A stretch of 6,700 nt of DNA from Halobacteriovoraceae bacterium. Lineage in GTDB: Bacteria > Bdellovibrionota > Bacteriovoracia > Bacteriovoracales > Bacteriovoracaceae. Each line of letters opens with the position of its first letter. Position 1 is the first letter of the stretch. Under the pieces are notes generated by a model. That model saw nothing but the letters and a program-made list of their open reading frames with translations, had not been told where the DNA came from and ran no database searches. The translations under genes and the position numbers were made by a program. Of the stretch, positions 1 through 6,169 are shown one piece after another. The stretch spans positions 1 through 6,700 of the forward strand of contig JABJPQ010000251.1 of NCBI GenBank assembly GCA_018663815.1, in the 5' to 3' direction.

Positions 1-618
1 AAAAAACAAGTTGAGCTAGAAAATATTTCGACTGAGATGTATTACCCATGGGAAATAGATATGAGTTCTTCTCAAAATATAGACTTAACCATTTTAGATA
101 TTATAAAAAAATTTAATCAGATAGATGTACTGGTTAATAATGCGGGGACGACAGTTGAAAAGCCTTTTCTTTCCCTAGAAGATGATGAACTTGATATGAT
201 CTACAATGCTAATATGCTCTCGTTAGCAAAGATTTCGAGGCGTGTGCTTAAGGAAATGCTAATTGCTAAAAGTGGAAATATTGTTAATGTATCTTCAATT
301 GTATCTAAAAGATGGGGAAGAGGTGTGTCATTTTATGCTTCCATGAAAGCAGGTGTTAATCGACTTACCCAGGTGCTAGCACTCGAAATGGGTAAGAAAA
401 ATATTCGTATAAATGCTGTTTGCCCTGGTGTTATTGAAACAAAACTAAGTGGTGCATTACAAGTTAGACATAATAAATCGTTATTAAAAGAAACCCCTCT
501 TAAAAGGTTTGGTACTCCAAGTGATGTTTCTAATGCAATTATGTTTTTAGCTTCAGATGCTGTAAGTTCATTTACAACGGGGGTAACACTCGATATTGAT
601 GGTGGTATTGGCTTATAA
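1..618 (+). CDS. FabG-like short-chain dehydrogenase/reductase, 5' end cut by window edge
   Basis: This is a classical SDR, most like the 3-oxoacyl-ACP reductases (FabG), which reduce a 3-keto acyl thioester with NAD(P)H in the cytoplasm. The frame is open from base 1 with no stop, so the first ATG in view (37) is internal. Counting back from the catalytic residues against E. coli FabG suggests about 39 residues are missing, including the Gly-rich TGxxxGIG cofactor loop. Visible motifs are NNAG (bases 136-147), catalytic Ser (295-297), and YASMK with Tyr at 334-336 and Lys at 346-348; the Ser-to-Tyr spacing is 13 residues, as in FabG. CPGVIET follows, and a C-terminal FLASD...TTG...DIDGG block matches the family end. 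It is followed after 13 bases by an acyl carrier protein gene, which supports an ACP-bound substrate. The SDR family is broad, so another keto/hydroxyl substrate is possible. Family assignment is firm; the substrate is inferred. Confidence 0.9.
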   Translation, partial: KKQVELENISTEMYYPWEIDMSSSQNIDLTILDIIKKFNQIDVLVNNAGTTVEKPFLSLEDDELDMIYNANMLSLAKISRRVLKEMLIAKSGNIVNVSSIVSKRWGRGVSFYASMKAGVNRLTQVLALEMGKKNIRINAVCPGVIETKLSGALQVRHNKSLLKETPLKRFGTPSDVSNAIMFLASDAVSSFTTGVTLDIDGGIGL

Positions 619-620
619 AT

Positions 621-625
621 AAGGA
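621..625 (+). promoter_or_regulatory. Ribosome binding site of the acyl carrier protein gene
   Basis: AAGGA lies six bases before the ATG at 632 and just after the stop of the upstream reductase. It supports this start and shows that the carrier protein gene has its own initiation signal, unlike the next two genes downstream. Confidence 0.7.
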
Positions 626-631
626 TGAGTT

Positions 632-1018
632 ATGAATAAAGATCAAATCTATGAAAAAATTAAAATGGCAATTGTCGATTGTGCAGATGTAGAGCAAGAA
701 GATGTCAAGCTTAGTAAAACATTAATTGATGATCTAGGGGTAGACTCAATAGATATGATGGAGCTTATTTATAGCTTAGAAAAATCATTTGGTGTTCAAT
801 TAGAAATTGGTGATTTTGAAGGAGTTATGTCTAAGCAAATGGGTGAGGTTGCTTTTGCGGTTGATAACATTATTACGACTGAAGGCTTAGAGAAGTTAAG
901 GTCAGTTATGCCCGAAGTTGATCAGTCTAAGATAGTAGAAGGATTATCTGTCTACCAAATTCCTTTTTTATTTACAGTTGAATCATTATGTAATCTTGTC
1001 ATTCAAAAACAGAAATGA
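632..1018 (+). CDS. Acyl carrier protein with C-terminal extension
   Basis: This is a standalone acyl carrier protein of 128 residues. Residues about 1-80 form the four-helix carrier fold, with the phosphopantetheine attachment motif LGVDSIDMMEL; Ser39 is the expected 4'-phosphopantetheine site. Housekeeping AcpP is about 78 residues, so some 45 residues are extra. This tail (about 84-128) contains LRSVMPEVD, GLSVYQIPFLFTVESL and a basic end. I have the impression of similar tails on other non-housekeeping ACPs, but I cannot name a family with certainty. The gene sits between a FabG-like reductase and a beta-helix protein and shares ATGA with the latter. The context suggests a specialised carrier for a dedicated acyl chain rather than the cell's general ACP. 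The carrier identity is firm; the role of the tail is unknown. Confidence 0.93.
   Translation: MNKDQIYEKIKMAIVDCADVEQEDVKLSKTLIDDLGVDSIDMMELIYSLEKSFGVQLEIGDFEGVMSKQMGEVAFAVDNIITTEGLEKLRSVMPEVDQSKIVEGLSVYQIPFLFTVESLCNLVIQKQK
1015..1018 (+). promoter_or_regulatory. ATGA stop/start overlap (translational coupling)
   Basis: The start codon of the beta-helix protein (1015-1017) overlaps the TGA stop of the acyl carrier protein (1016-1018). The bases just upstream (ttcaaaaacagaa) hold no good Shine-Dalgarno sequence. This favours termination-reinitiation by the same ribosomes, so output of the two proteins is likely linked. Confidence 0.6.
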
Positions 1019-2166
1019 ATTTAACCTTACCTGTTTATCGACTATGTGCAGATACGAAGCTCTTTTCATTTGATGATAAGATATCCGATGTGCCTATCCT
1101 CAGCACCCCGCTTGGTAGTTGGCAACAAAAGATTGTAAACCTGGCCGGACTCGAATTATTTGATATCAAGTCAATCAATGAGGTAAAAGAAGACCAATAC
1201 ATTATCTTCGATGAGAACCTTTTCTTTACTGAAAAATTCTTCTTCTTAATAATCAATAAAATTAAAGCAGAGGATAAAAAGAATAAACGTTTTTGTCTCA
1301 AAACAAATGACTTCAACAAAACATATATTTTTGATCATTCACAAGATAAGTTTGAAGAACTTAAATTTAATATTTATTACAAAAATAAGCAAAGTGACAG
1401 TGTTGAGGAAGTCTATTTGGATCAAATAACATTTGACCATTATATCCAAATTCCAAAACAGCTAGATCGCTCTGGCCAGATGTATCATGGGCAGTGTGAA
1501 GTCTTTGCCGTTACAATTATCTCACCATTTCATCTTCTCTATACCAACCTTGCTTTAAACTTTAATCGAACCATTAAACTTCAAAAGGCCATACCAAAGT
1601 GGTTTGCAAAAAAATACATCCCTGTCGGAAGCAAATTTTTTTACAAGTCATTAAAACGTTTAAATAGGTTTGGAAAAAACTGTCGTATTCATCCAACGGC
1701 CGTTGTTGAAGGATGTGTTTTGGGTGATAACGTTCAAATAGGTGCTAATTGTGTTGTAAGATTAAGTTGCATTGGTAGTAACTCTACTTTAGAAGAAAAT
1801 ATCACCCTCACATACAGTGTGCTTGGAGAGGGTTGTTATATAGCCAATGGAAATATCGTTAATCTTTGTATGTGTTATGAAAATGTTTTTCTTATTCATG
1901 GACCCTATCAATTTTCTCTGTTTGGCCGTTCGGTAGCAGTCATGGCCGTCATAAATTGTGATTTTCGTCTTGATCAAAAGAAGATCCGTATTATGAGCTC
2001 AGTTGGTTTGATCGACTCTAAACAATCTTTACTAGGAATATGTTATGGGCATGAGTCCGTAGTTGGAGGGGGGAATATTATCGCTCCCGGACGTATTGTT
2101 CCTAATAATATAAAAATACCTCCACCCAACGAAATTATCATTTCTAAATTTGATGAATTTTTGTAA
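1015..2166 (+). CDS. Left-handed beta-helix (hexapeptide-repeat) protein of unknown function
   Basis: This is a 383-residue, apparently cytosolic protein without a signal peptide. Residues about 222-290 show hexapeptide repeats of the LpxA/LpxD/GlmU type (IHPTAVVEG, VLGDNVQIGANCVV, SVLGEG). Another stretch, about 338-368 (SLLGICYG, VVGGGNIIAPGRIVP), looks like further coils after an irregular insert. The first 220 residues are not clearly recognisable. The pattern PILSTPLGSWQQKIVNLAG followed by IIFDENLFFT (61-72) weakly recalls the core of nucleotidyltransferase-like domains, giving a possible GlmU-like layout, but no intact catalytic Gly-rich loop is seen. Nine of twelve cysteines fall at or after residue 223, several at the small inward-facing position of the repeat. 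Its place between an ACP and an exporter would suit an acyltransferase or a sugar/lipid head-group enzyme, but this is inference. The start is set by the ATGA overlap. Confidence 0.75.
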   Translation: MNLTLPVYRLCADTKLFSFDDKISDVPILSTPLGSWQQKIVNLAGLELFDIKSINEVKEDQYIIFDENLFFTEKFFFLIINKIKAEDKKNKRFCLKTNDFNKTYIFDHSQDKFEELKFNIYYKNKQSDSVEEVYLDQITFDHYIQIPKQLDRSGQMYHGQCEVFAVTIISPFHLLYTNLALNFNRTIKLQKAIPKWFAKKYIPVGSKFFYKSLKRLNRFGKNCRIHPTAVVEGCVLGDNVQIGANCVVRLSCIGSNSTLEENITLTYSVLGEGCYIANGNIVNLCMCYENVFLIHGPYQFSLFGRSVAVMAVINCDFRLDQKKIRIMSSVGLIDSKQSLLGICYGHESVVGGGNIIAPGRIVPNNIKIPPPNEIIISKFDEFL

Positions 2167-2168
2167 TG
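2164..2168 (+). promoter_or_regulatory. TAATG stop/start overlap before the exporter
   Basis: The TAA stop of the beta-helix gene (2164-2166) shares its last A with the ATG of the exporter (2166-2168). The preceding bases (gatgaatttttg) show no Shine-Dalgarno motif, so translation probably depends on reinitiation after the upstream gene. Confidence 0.6.
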
Positions 2169-4289
2169 AATGCAAAGACGATAGCTCAGTATCTGTATCA
2201 GAACAAAAAAAGAAATTTTACGATTGGCTTAGTCTTCCTTGGCTTTAGTCTCTTTAGCTTTTTAAATTTACAAATTGATGGAAACCTATCGGGTAATATT
2301 GTTAAAGAAAGCTCATTTTATAGAGCAGCTCAGAAAATAAAAAGTGCATTTAAACTTGAAGATGTTATTCAGGTAAAGATTAGTCCTAAAAAAGATCTCT
2401 TGTTAAAAGACTTTTTAATCTCACTAGAACATCTGATTCAGATTCAAAAGCGTAGTTATCCTAAAATACAAGTTACTTCTTTACTAGATTTTAAAAAACA
2501 TTTTCATCTTGAGCAGATCTCAATCACAGACAAGACGCTCGATGCTTTTAAAAAAATAAAAAAAATGCCACTCGCAAGTGATTTTATCTCAAAGGATGGT
2601 CGTTCAGCCCAAATACTATTTAGTGTAGGTACGGACTTTGAGATTACTTTGTTTGATCATAATATTGAGAAACCTTATATGGGCATTGATAATCTCACTG
2701 CTCTTAGCCGTTTTCATATTGAAAAGTCTGTCTCAGCTTTCATTACTGCCGATCTATCATTACTTACCCTTTTAATGATTATTCTTTCTTTTATCGTTAT
2801 GTTTTTAACATTTAAGAATACGAGGTATATCTTTGGATGCTTAGCTTTTTTACTTTTTGGTACATTATGTGGATTGAGTAGCTTTGCTCTTTTTAATATC
2901 AAGATTAATATTGTTACCATACTTGTTTTACCAATCATTATTGTTTTGACTCTGTCAGATATCATTCACCTTCTCTCTGGTATTAGGTTTTCTCAACAAG
3001 TCGTTAAAAAAGAAATTATAATTGAAAGTTTTCAGCAATATATAATACCTTCCTTTTTAACCTCCCTAACAACTGCGATTGCTTTTTATTCATTTTCTTT
3101 CTCAAAGATTCCTAATATGAAAGATTTTGGAATTGTAAGTGCGACAGGAGTAGCACTTACATTCATTGTTATTTTTTTAATGGCACCCTATATCTTTGAC
3201 AAGTTTCTTGTAAAGCTAACTGACCAACCTCAAAAGAAAGTCTATAATAAGCAGGTTGATACTATATTGGCCAAATTTAAAGAGTATCGACTCTTTGTTT
3301 TATTCGCTTTTATCACCTCACTTGTTATGAGTGTTTTTCTTGTTAATAAGCTGCAATTTAAAACATCAAGCTCCATATTTTTCCCAAAAGACAGTGAGAT
3401 TCGCACAGTTCATGATCAACTAAACAAAGATTTTAATTCTCTTCTTTCGATGGATATTTTGATTTATCCTCCCAAATATCCTGATATTGGCTTTGACTTT
3501 AAATGGGATACGACTGATATACCTAAAGGAATTTACCTTTTGAGTAAACAAGTTCAGCAAGTTGAAAAAGTCAAAAATGTTTCATCTCTGGGAAGAGTAA
3601 TTGAATATTTTTACGATAAGGGATTAACTCTTTCTGACTGGTTTCGAGAAGATTATGCAAACCAACTAAACTTTGAAGATAGGCATTTGGTTAAAGTGTG
3701 GTTTGAAAATGCTGATGATGTTATGGATTCATACCCAAAAATTAAAAAGATACTCGATAGTTATAAAAAAGATTTTCGATATGAGATTTCGTCTATTGTG
3801 CTTCTAAATAGTGAAGTTGATTTATTCTTATCCCAAAATATATTTATCTCTCTCATGAGTTCAGGCTTAATAATATTACTTATTCTTTATTACTTAAGCC
3901 TGTCCTTCAGAGTTACTCTCATTTGTCTAATTGCTAATATCTTTCCATTAAGTTCTATCATTTTGATCTTTTATTTTTTTAATTTTAAGCTTAACCTTAT
4001 AACGGCCATGAGTTCAATTATCTGCATTGGTATAATTGTTGATGATACGATCCATGTTATTTATAGATGGAAGAATGATATGAGCATAAAAAATCTTGCA
4101 CATGGAATGTTTACGACTTCGGTAATACTTTCTGCTGGTTTTGGAATGTTTTCCTTTTCACAGTTTGAGCCTTCTCGTATTCTAGGGGTTGTTTGCAGTC
4201 TGACATTTATCTTAGCGGTTATTTCAGACTTGATCATTTTGCCATGGTTTTTAGAAAAAATACCACGAAAGGGGAAAATAAATGTTTAG
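2166..4289 (+). CDS. MMPL/RND-superfamily exporter (12-helix inner-membrane permease)
   Basis: This 707-residue membrane protein has two homologous halves. TM1 is about 18-36, followed by a soluble loop to about 193, then TM2-6 (about 194-342); TM7 is about 374-394, with a second loop to about 556, then TM8-12 (about 557-695). This is the layout of RND/MMPL exporters, which use proton flow to move lipids or other hydrophobic cargo from the inner membrane to the periplasm. TM10 carries GIIVDDTIH with Asp626, Asp627 and His630. TM4 has the related LSDIIH with Asp265 and His268, so a full Asp pair is present only in the second half. As I remember them, COG1033-type exporters are similarly asymmetric, so this is probably active. 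No membrane-fusion or outer-membrane partner gene is in view. The position inside an ACP/reductase/desaturase operon suggests a lipid-like cargo. The family is firm; the substrate is inferred. Confidence 0.92.
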   Translation: MNAKTIAQYLYQNKKRNFTIGLVFLGFSLFSFLNLQIDGNLSGNIVKESSFYRAAQKIKSAFKLEDVIQVKISPKKDLLLKDFLISLEHLIQIQKRSYPKIQVTSLLDFKKHFHLEQISITDKTLDAFKKIKKMPLASDFISKDGRSAQILFSVGTDFEITLFDHNIEKPYMGIDNLTALSRFHIEKSVSAFITADLSLLTLLMIILSFIVMFLTFKNTRYIFGCLAFLLFGTLCGLSSFALFNIKINIVTILVLPIIIVLTLSDIIHLLSGIRFSQQVVKKEIIIESFQQYIIPSFLTSLTTAIAFYSFSFSKIPNMKDFGIVSATGVALTFIVIFLMAPYIFDKFLVKLTDQPQKKVYNKQVDTILAKFKEYRLFVLFAFITSLVMSVFLVNKLQFKTSSSIFFPKDSEIRTVHDQLNKDFNSLLSMDILIYPPKYPDIGFDFKWDTTDIPKGIYLLSKQVQQVEKVKNVSSLGRVIEYFYDKGLTLSDWFREDYANQLNFEDRHLVKVWFENADDVMDSYPKIKKILDSYKKDFRYEISSIVLLNSEVDLFLSQNIFISLMSSGLIILLILYYLSLSFRVTLICLIANIFPLSSIILIFYFFNFKLNLITAMSSIICIGIIVDDTIHVIYRWKNDMSIKNLAHGMFTTSVILSAGFGMFSFSQFEPSRILGVVCSLTFILAVISDLIILPWFLEKIPRKGKINV
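4268..4275 (+). promoter_or_regulatory. Shine-Dalgarno of the desaturase gene inside the exporter's end
   Basis: AAAGGGGA lies inside the last codons of the exporter, with seven bases between AGGGG and the ATG at 4282. It is the best ribosome site in the window and fixes the desaturase start, giving an 8-base overlap with the exporter gene (stop 4287-4289). Confidence 0.7.
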
Positions 4290-5103
4290 AAATAGTAAGT
4301 TAAATTACCTCAGTGTCTTTACCATTGGTTACCTTTTATTATCTTTGCTAAGCCTACCATTTATAGAACACACACTCCTTTTGTGGCTCTTTGCACTTTT
4401 TCATTTTTGTTGGTTTGGATTAGCAAGCTCTATGTATTATCATCGTTACTTAACTCACAGAACGTTTAAGCTTAACATCTTTGTCGAGTATTTTTTTTTA
4501 CTGGGAGGACTTATTGGTCTTGGAGGTGATCCAGTAAAATGGGCCGCTATTCATAGATTTCACCATCAAAACTCTGATCATGATAATGATAGCCACTCCC
4601 CAAAACATGGTTTTTTATGGGCGTATTATGGATGGGTACTTCATCATGATAATGCATTAATTGCTAAACTCAAAAAAAGTCATGCAAAAGATTTATTAAA
4701 AATCCCTCATTTAAAAATATGTTCAAACGTTGCGGTTGAGTCAATACCTCATGCAATTTATATTGTCGTTGTCGCTTACTTTTTAGGAATAGAATTTGCT
4801 ATTGTAGGAGTTATCTTTTCTTGTTTGATGAGTTATAATTTTCATTGGATGCTTATTGCTTCTTTATGCCATATACCTTTTTTTGGTTATAGGAGGTTTG
4901 ACTTACCTGACCAAAGCCGAAATGTTAAATGGCTAAGCTTTTTAAGCTTTGGAGAGGCCATGCATAATAACCACCATCGCTACCCAAACCATATAAATCT
5001 ATCTTCATCACTTCTTGAATTTGATTTTGTTAATCGATTTGTCGGTTTTTTAGAGATATTTGGTTTAGCAAGCGATGTTAAAAGAGTAAAGTATGAAAAA
5101 TAA
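4282..5103 (+). CDS. DesC/stearoyl-CoA-desaturase-like membrane fatty acid desaturase
   Basis: This 273-residue integral membrane di-iron desaturase would insert a cis double bond into an acyl-CoA, acyl-ACP or lipid-bound chain using O2 and an electron donor. All three histidine boxes are present: HRYLTH (His54, His59), HRFHH (His91, His94, His95) and HNNHH (His228, His231, His232). The family signatures DSHSP (103-107) and GYRRFDLPDQSRN (202-214) are also there. Hydrophobic segments lie around 10-28, 32-50, 68-82, and as a pair around 151-193. One deviation: the usual NSxxH box is here ASLCH (Ala193 to His197), so the Asn is replaced while the His is kept. The length is slightly short of the roughly 300 residues common in the family. 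The gene overlaps its neighbours by 8 and 11 bases, so it belongs to the operon. Desaturase activity is likely; substrate and bond position are unknown. Confidence 0.92.
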   Translation: MFRNSKLNYLSVFTIGYLLLSLLSLPFIEHTLLLWLFALFHFCWFGLASSMYYHRYLTHRTFKLNIFVEYFFLLGGLIGLGGDPVKWAAIHRFHHQNSDHDNDSHSPKHGFLWAYYGWVLHHDNALIAKLKKSHAKDLLKIPHLKICSNVAVESIPHAIYIVVVAYFLGIEFAIVGVIFSCLMSYNFHWMLIASLCHIPFFGYRRFDLPDQSRNVKWLSFLSFGEAMHNNHHRYPNHINLSSSLLEFDFVNRFVGFLEIFGLASDVKRVKYEK

Positions 5104-6169
5104 GATTATTATTCTCGGAGCAACAGGCTACACTGGGTCCTTAGTGGCTAAGGAGTCTAATAATAAAAACATTCAATTTTCAATTGCTGGACGAGATGAA
5201 GCAAAAACGATGTTGCTACATAATTCTTTAAGCGAATGTGATAGATACTATCAGTTTAATTCTCAAATAGATCAAGACCTAACCTTGTTAGACTCATTTG
5301 ATATTATTATTAACTGTATTGGCCCCTATAATATCTTCTCGAAGTCGATAACAAAATACCTATCTACTAGGCATTGTATGTACTTTGATATTACAGGTGA
5401 GCAAAGCTTTGTTAAGGAGAGCCTAGATTTGTACTCTGAGAGTATTTTCAAGCATCAATCGCTATTTTGTCATTCATGCTCATTTGAATCAGCGTTAGTT
5501 GGCATGATGACAAACCTTATTTGTAATAAAAATATTCCTTATAAATCTATAAAATCTTATTATGGCTTTAAAGAAGCCGGTGCTTCACCTGGAACACGAT
5601 TCACTATGAAGACCCATACTCATTTTAAACAGTATAAAGTCCTAGACTTTAAATTAGAGGAAGCTTCTGAAGAACAAACTTTTAAAAACATTAAGTTTTC
5701 TCATTTTATAGGAGATGTTGTAGGTTATTTCACTCCCTTTCCCGAAGTTATTTTTTCACAACAAAAATTTATGGCCAAAGAAATTGCGAGCTATACTCTT
5801 ATGCCCTTATCTAGTGCTCAGATGACTCTCTCGATGAATAGCCGTGGAATTACAAACTTAGATAAAATAATCAAAAAGCTTTCTAAATCAAGCTTTTCTG
5901 GCCCCTCAGCAGCAGAACGCAAAAAACAAGCATTCTTTATAGGAGTTAAATGCTCTGATGAAATGGGTAAGGAAAACAGGATTGAGTTAACTGGTTATGA
6001 CATGTACCAAGTAACGGCAAATCTCCTCTGTGAAACGGTAGAATACCTTCTAGCAAGTAAGGATAAGCCAGTCGGTGTTAAATGCATGAGTGAGTATACA
6101 GATGAAAATTTCTTTAAAGAGTTTTGCCGTAAAAACGGATTAGAAATATTTAGAAATGAGCAAGTTTAA
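5093..6169 (+). CDS. Saccharopine-dehydrogenase-like reductase, probable trans-acting enoyl reductase
   Basis: This 358-residue soluble protein starts with an NAD(P)-binding Rossmann motif, GATGYTG (9-15), then AGRD (32-35), NCIGPY (74-79) and DITGE (99-103). This is the order seen in the saccharopine dehydrogenase-like family that includes the mycobacterial trans-acting enoyl reductases (Rv2953 type). SPGT (165-168), GPSAAERKKQ (270-279) and GYDMYQVTA (301-309) fit the middle and C-terminal blocks of that group. At 358 residues it is shorter than the roughly 400-420 of the mycobacterial enzymes. In that group the enzyme reduces a double bond in an acyl chain held on a carrier protein or synthase, which would fit the ACP in this operon. 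True lysine-pathway saccharopine dehydrogenase is unlikely given the neighbours. The start overlaps the desaturase stop by 11 bases and has only a weak AAGAG ribosome site. The family is fairly firm; the reaction is inferred. Confidence 0.82.
   Translation: MKNKIIILGATGYTGSLVAKESNNKNIQFSIAGRDEAKTMLLHNSLSECDRYYQFNSQIDQDLTLLDSFDIIINCIGPYNIFSKSITKYLSTRHCMYFDITGEQSFVKESLDLYSESIFKHQSLFCHSCSFESALVGMMTNLICNKNIPYKSIKSYYGFKEAGASPGTRFTMKTHTHFKQYKVLDFKLEEASEEQTFKNIKFSHFIGDVVGYFTPFPEVIFSQQKFMAKEIASYTLMPLSSAQMTLSMNSRGITNLDKIIKKLSKSSFSGPSAAERKKQAFFIGVKCSDEMGKENRIELTGYDMYQVTANLLCETVEYLLASKDKPVGVKCMSEYTDENFFKEFCRKNGLEIFRNEQV
6150..6169. other. 20-base convergent (tail-to-tail) gene overlap
   Basis: The last codons of the plus-strand reductase (stop 6167-6169) and of the minus-strand desaturase (stop at 6150-6152) occupy the same 20 bases. 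There is therefore no intergenic space for a shared terminator, and each transcript probably runs into the opposite gene as antisense RNA. Confidence 0.85.

Noticed and set aside
37..39. ATG as start of the first reductase
   Set aside because: The frame is open to base 1, and starting here would remove the whole cofactor-binding loop that the family needs; the true start lies left of the window.
1035..1319. 94-codon minus-strand open frame inside the beta-helix gene
   Set aside because: It is antisense to a well-supported gene, with low-complexity Lys/Phe/Ser-rich translation and no motif; the same applies to the minus-strand frames at 1789-1977, 2714-2965 and 6140-6382.
2549..2565. A-rich slippery-looking stretch (A7, T, A8) in the exporter gene
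   Set aside because: The exporter frame is continuous on both sides and gives a full-length family match, so no frameshift needs explaining.
4491..4499. Run of nine T in the desaturase, a possible phase-variation tract
   Set aside because: It encodes Phe-Phe within a hydrophobic segment in the intact frame. Such runs are expected at this base composition, and a single copy gives no sign of length variation.
5874..5897. Perfect inverted repeat AAAAGCTT / AAGCTTTT with an 8-base loop
   Set aside because: It lies well inside the reductase coding sequence, the arms are AT-rich and themselves palindromic, and no T run or regulatory context follows; likely chance in AT-rich DNA.
6127..6138. CCGT-AAAA-ACGG small hairpin near the end of the reductase, a possible terminator for the minus-strand gene
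   Set aside because: The stem is only 4 bp, and on neither strand is it followed by a T run, so it does not qualify as an intrinsic terminator.
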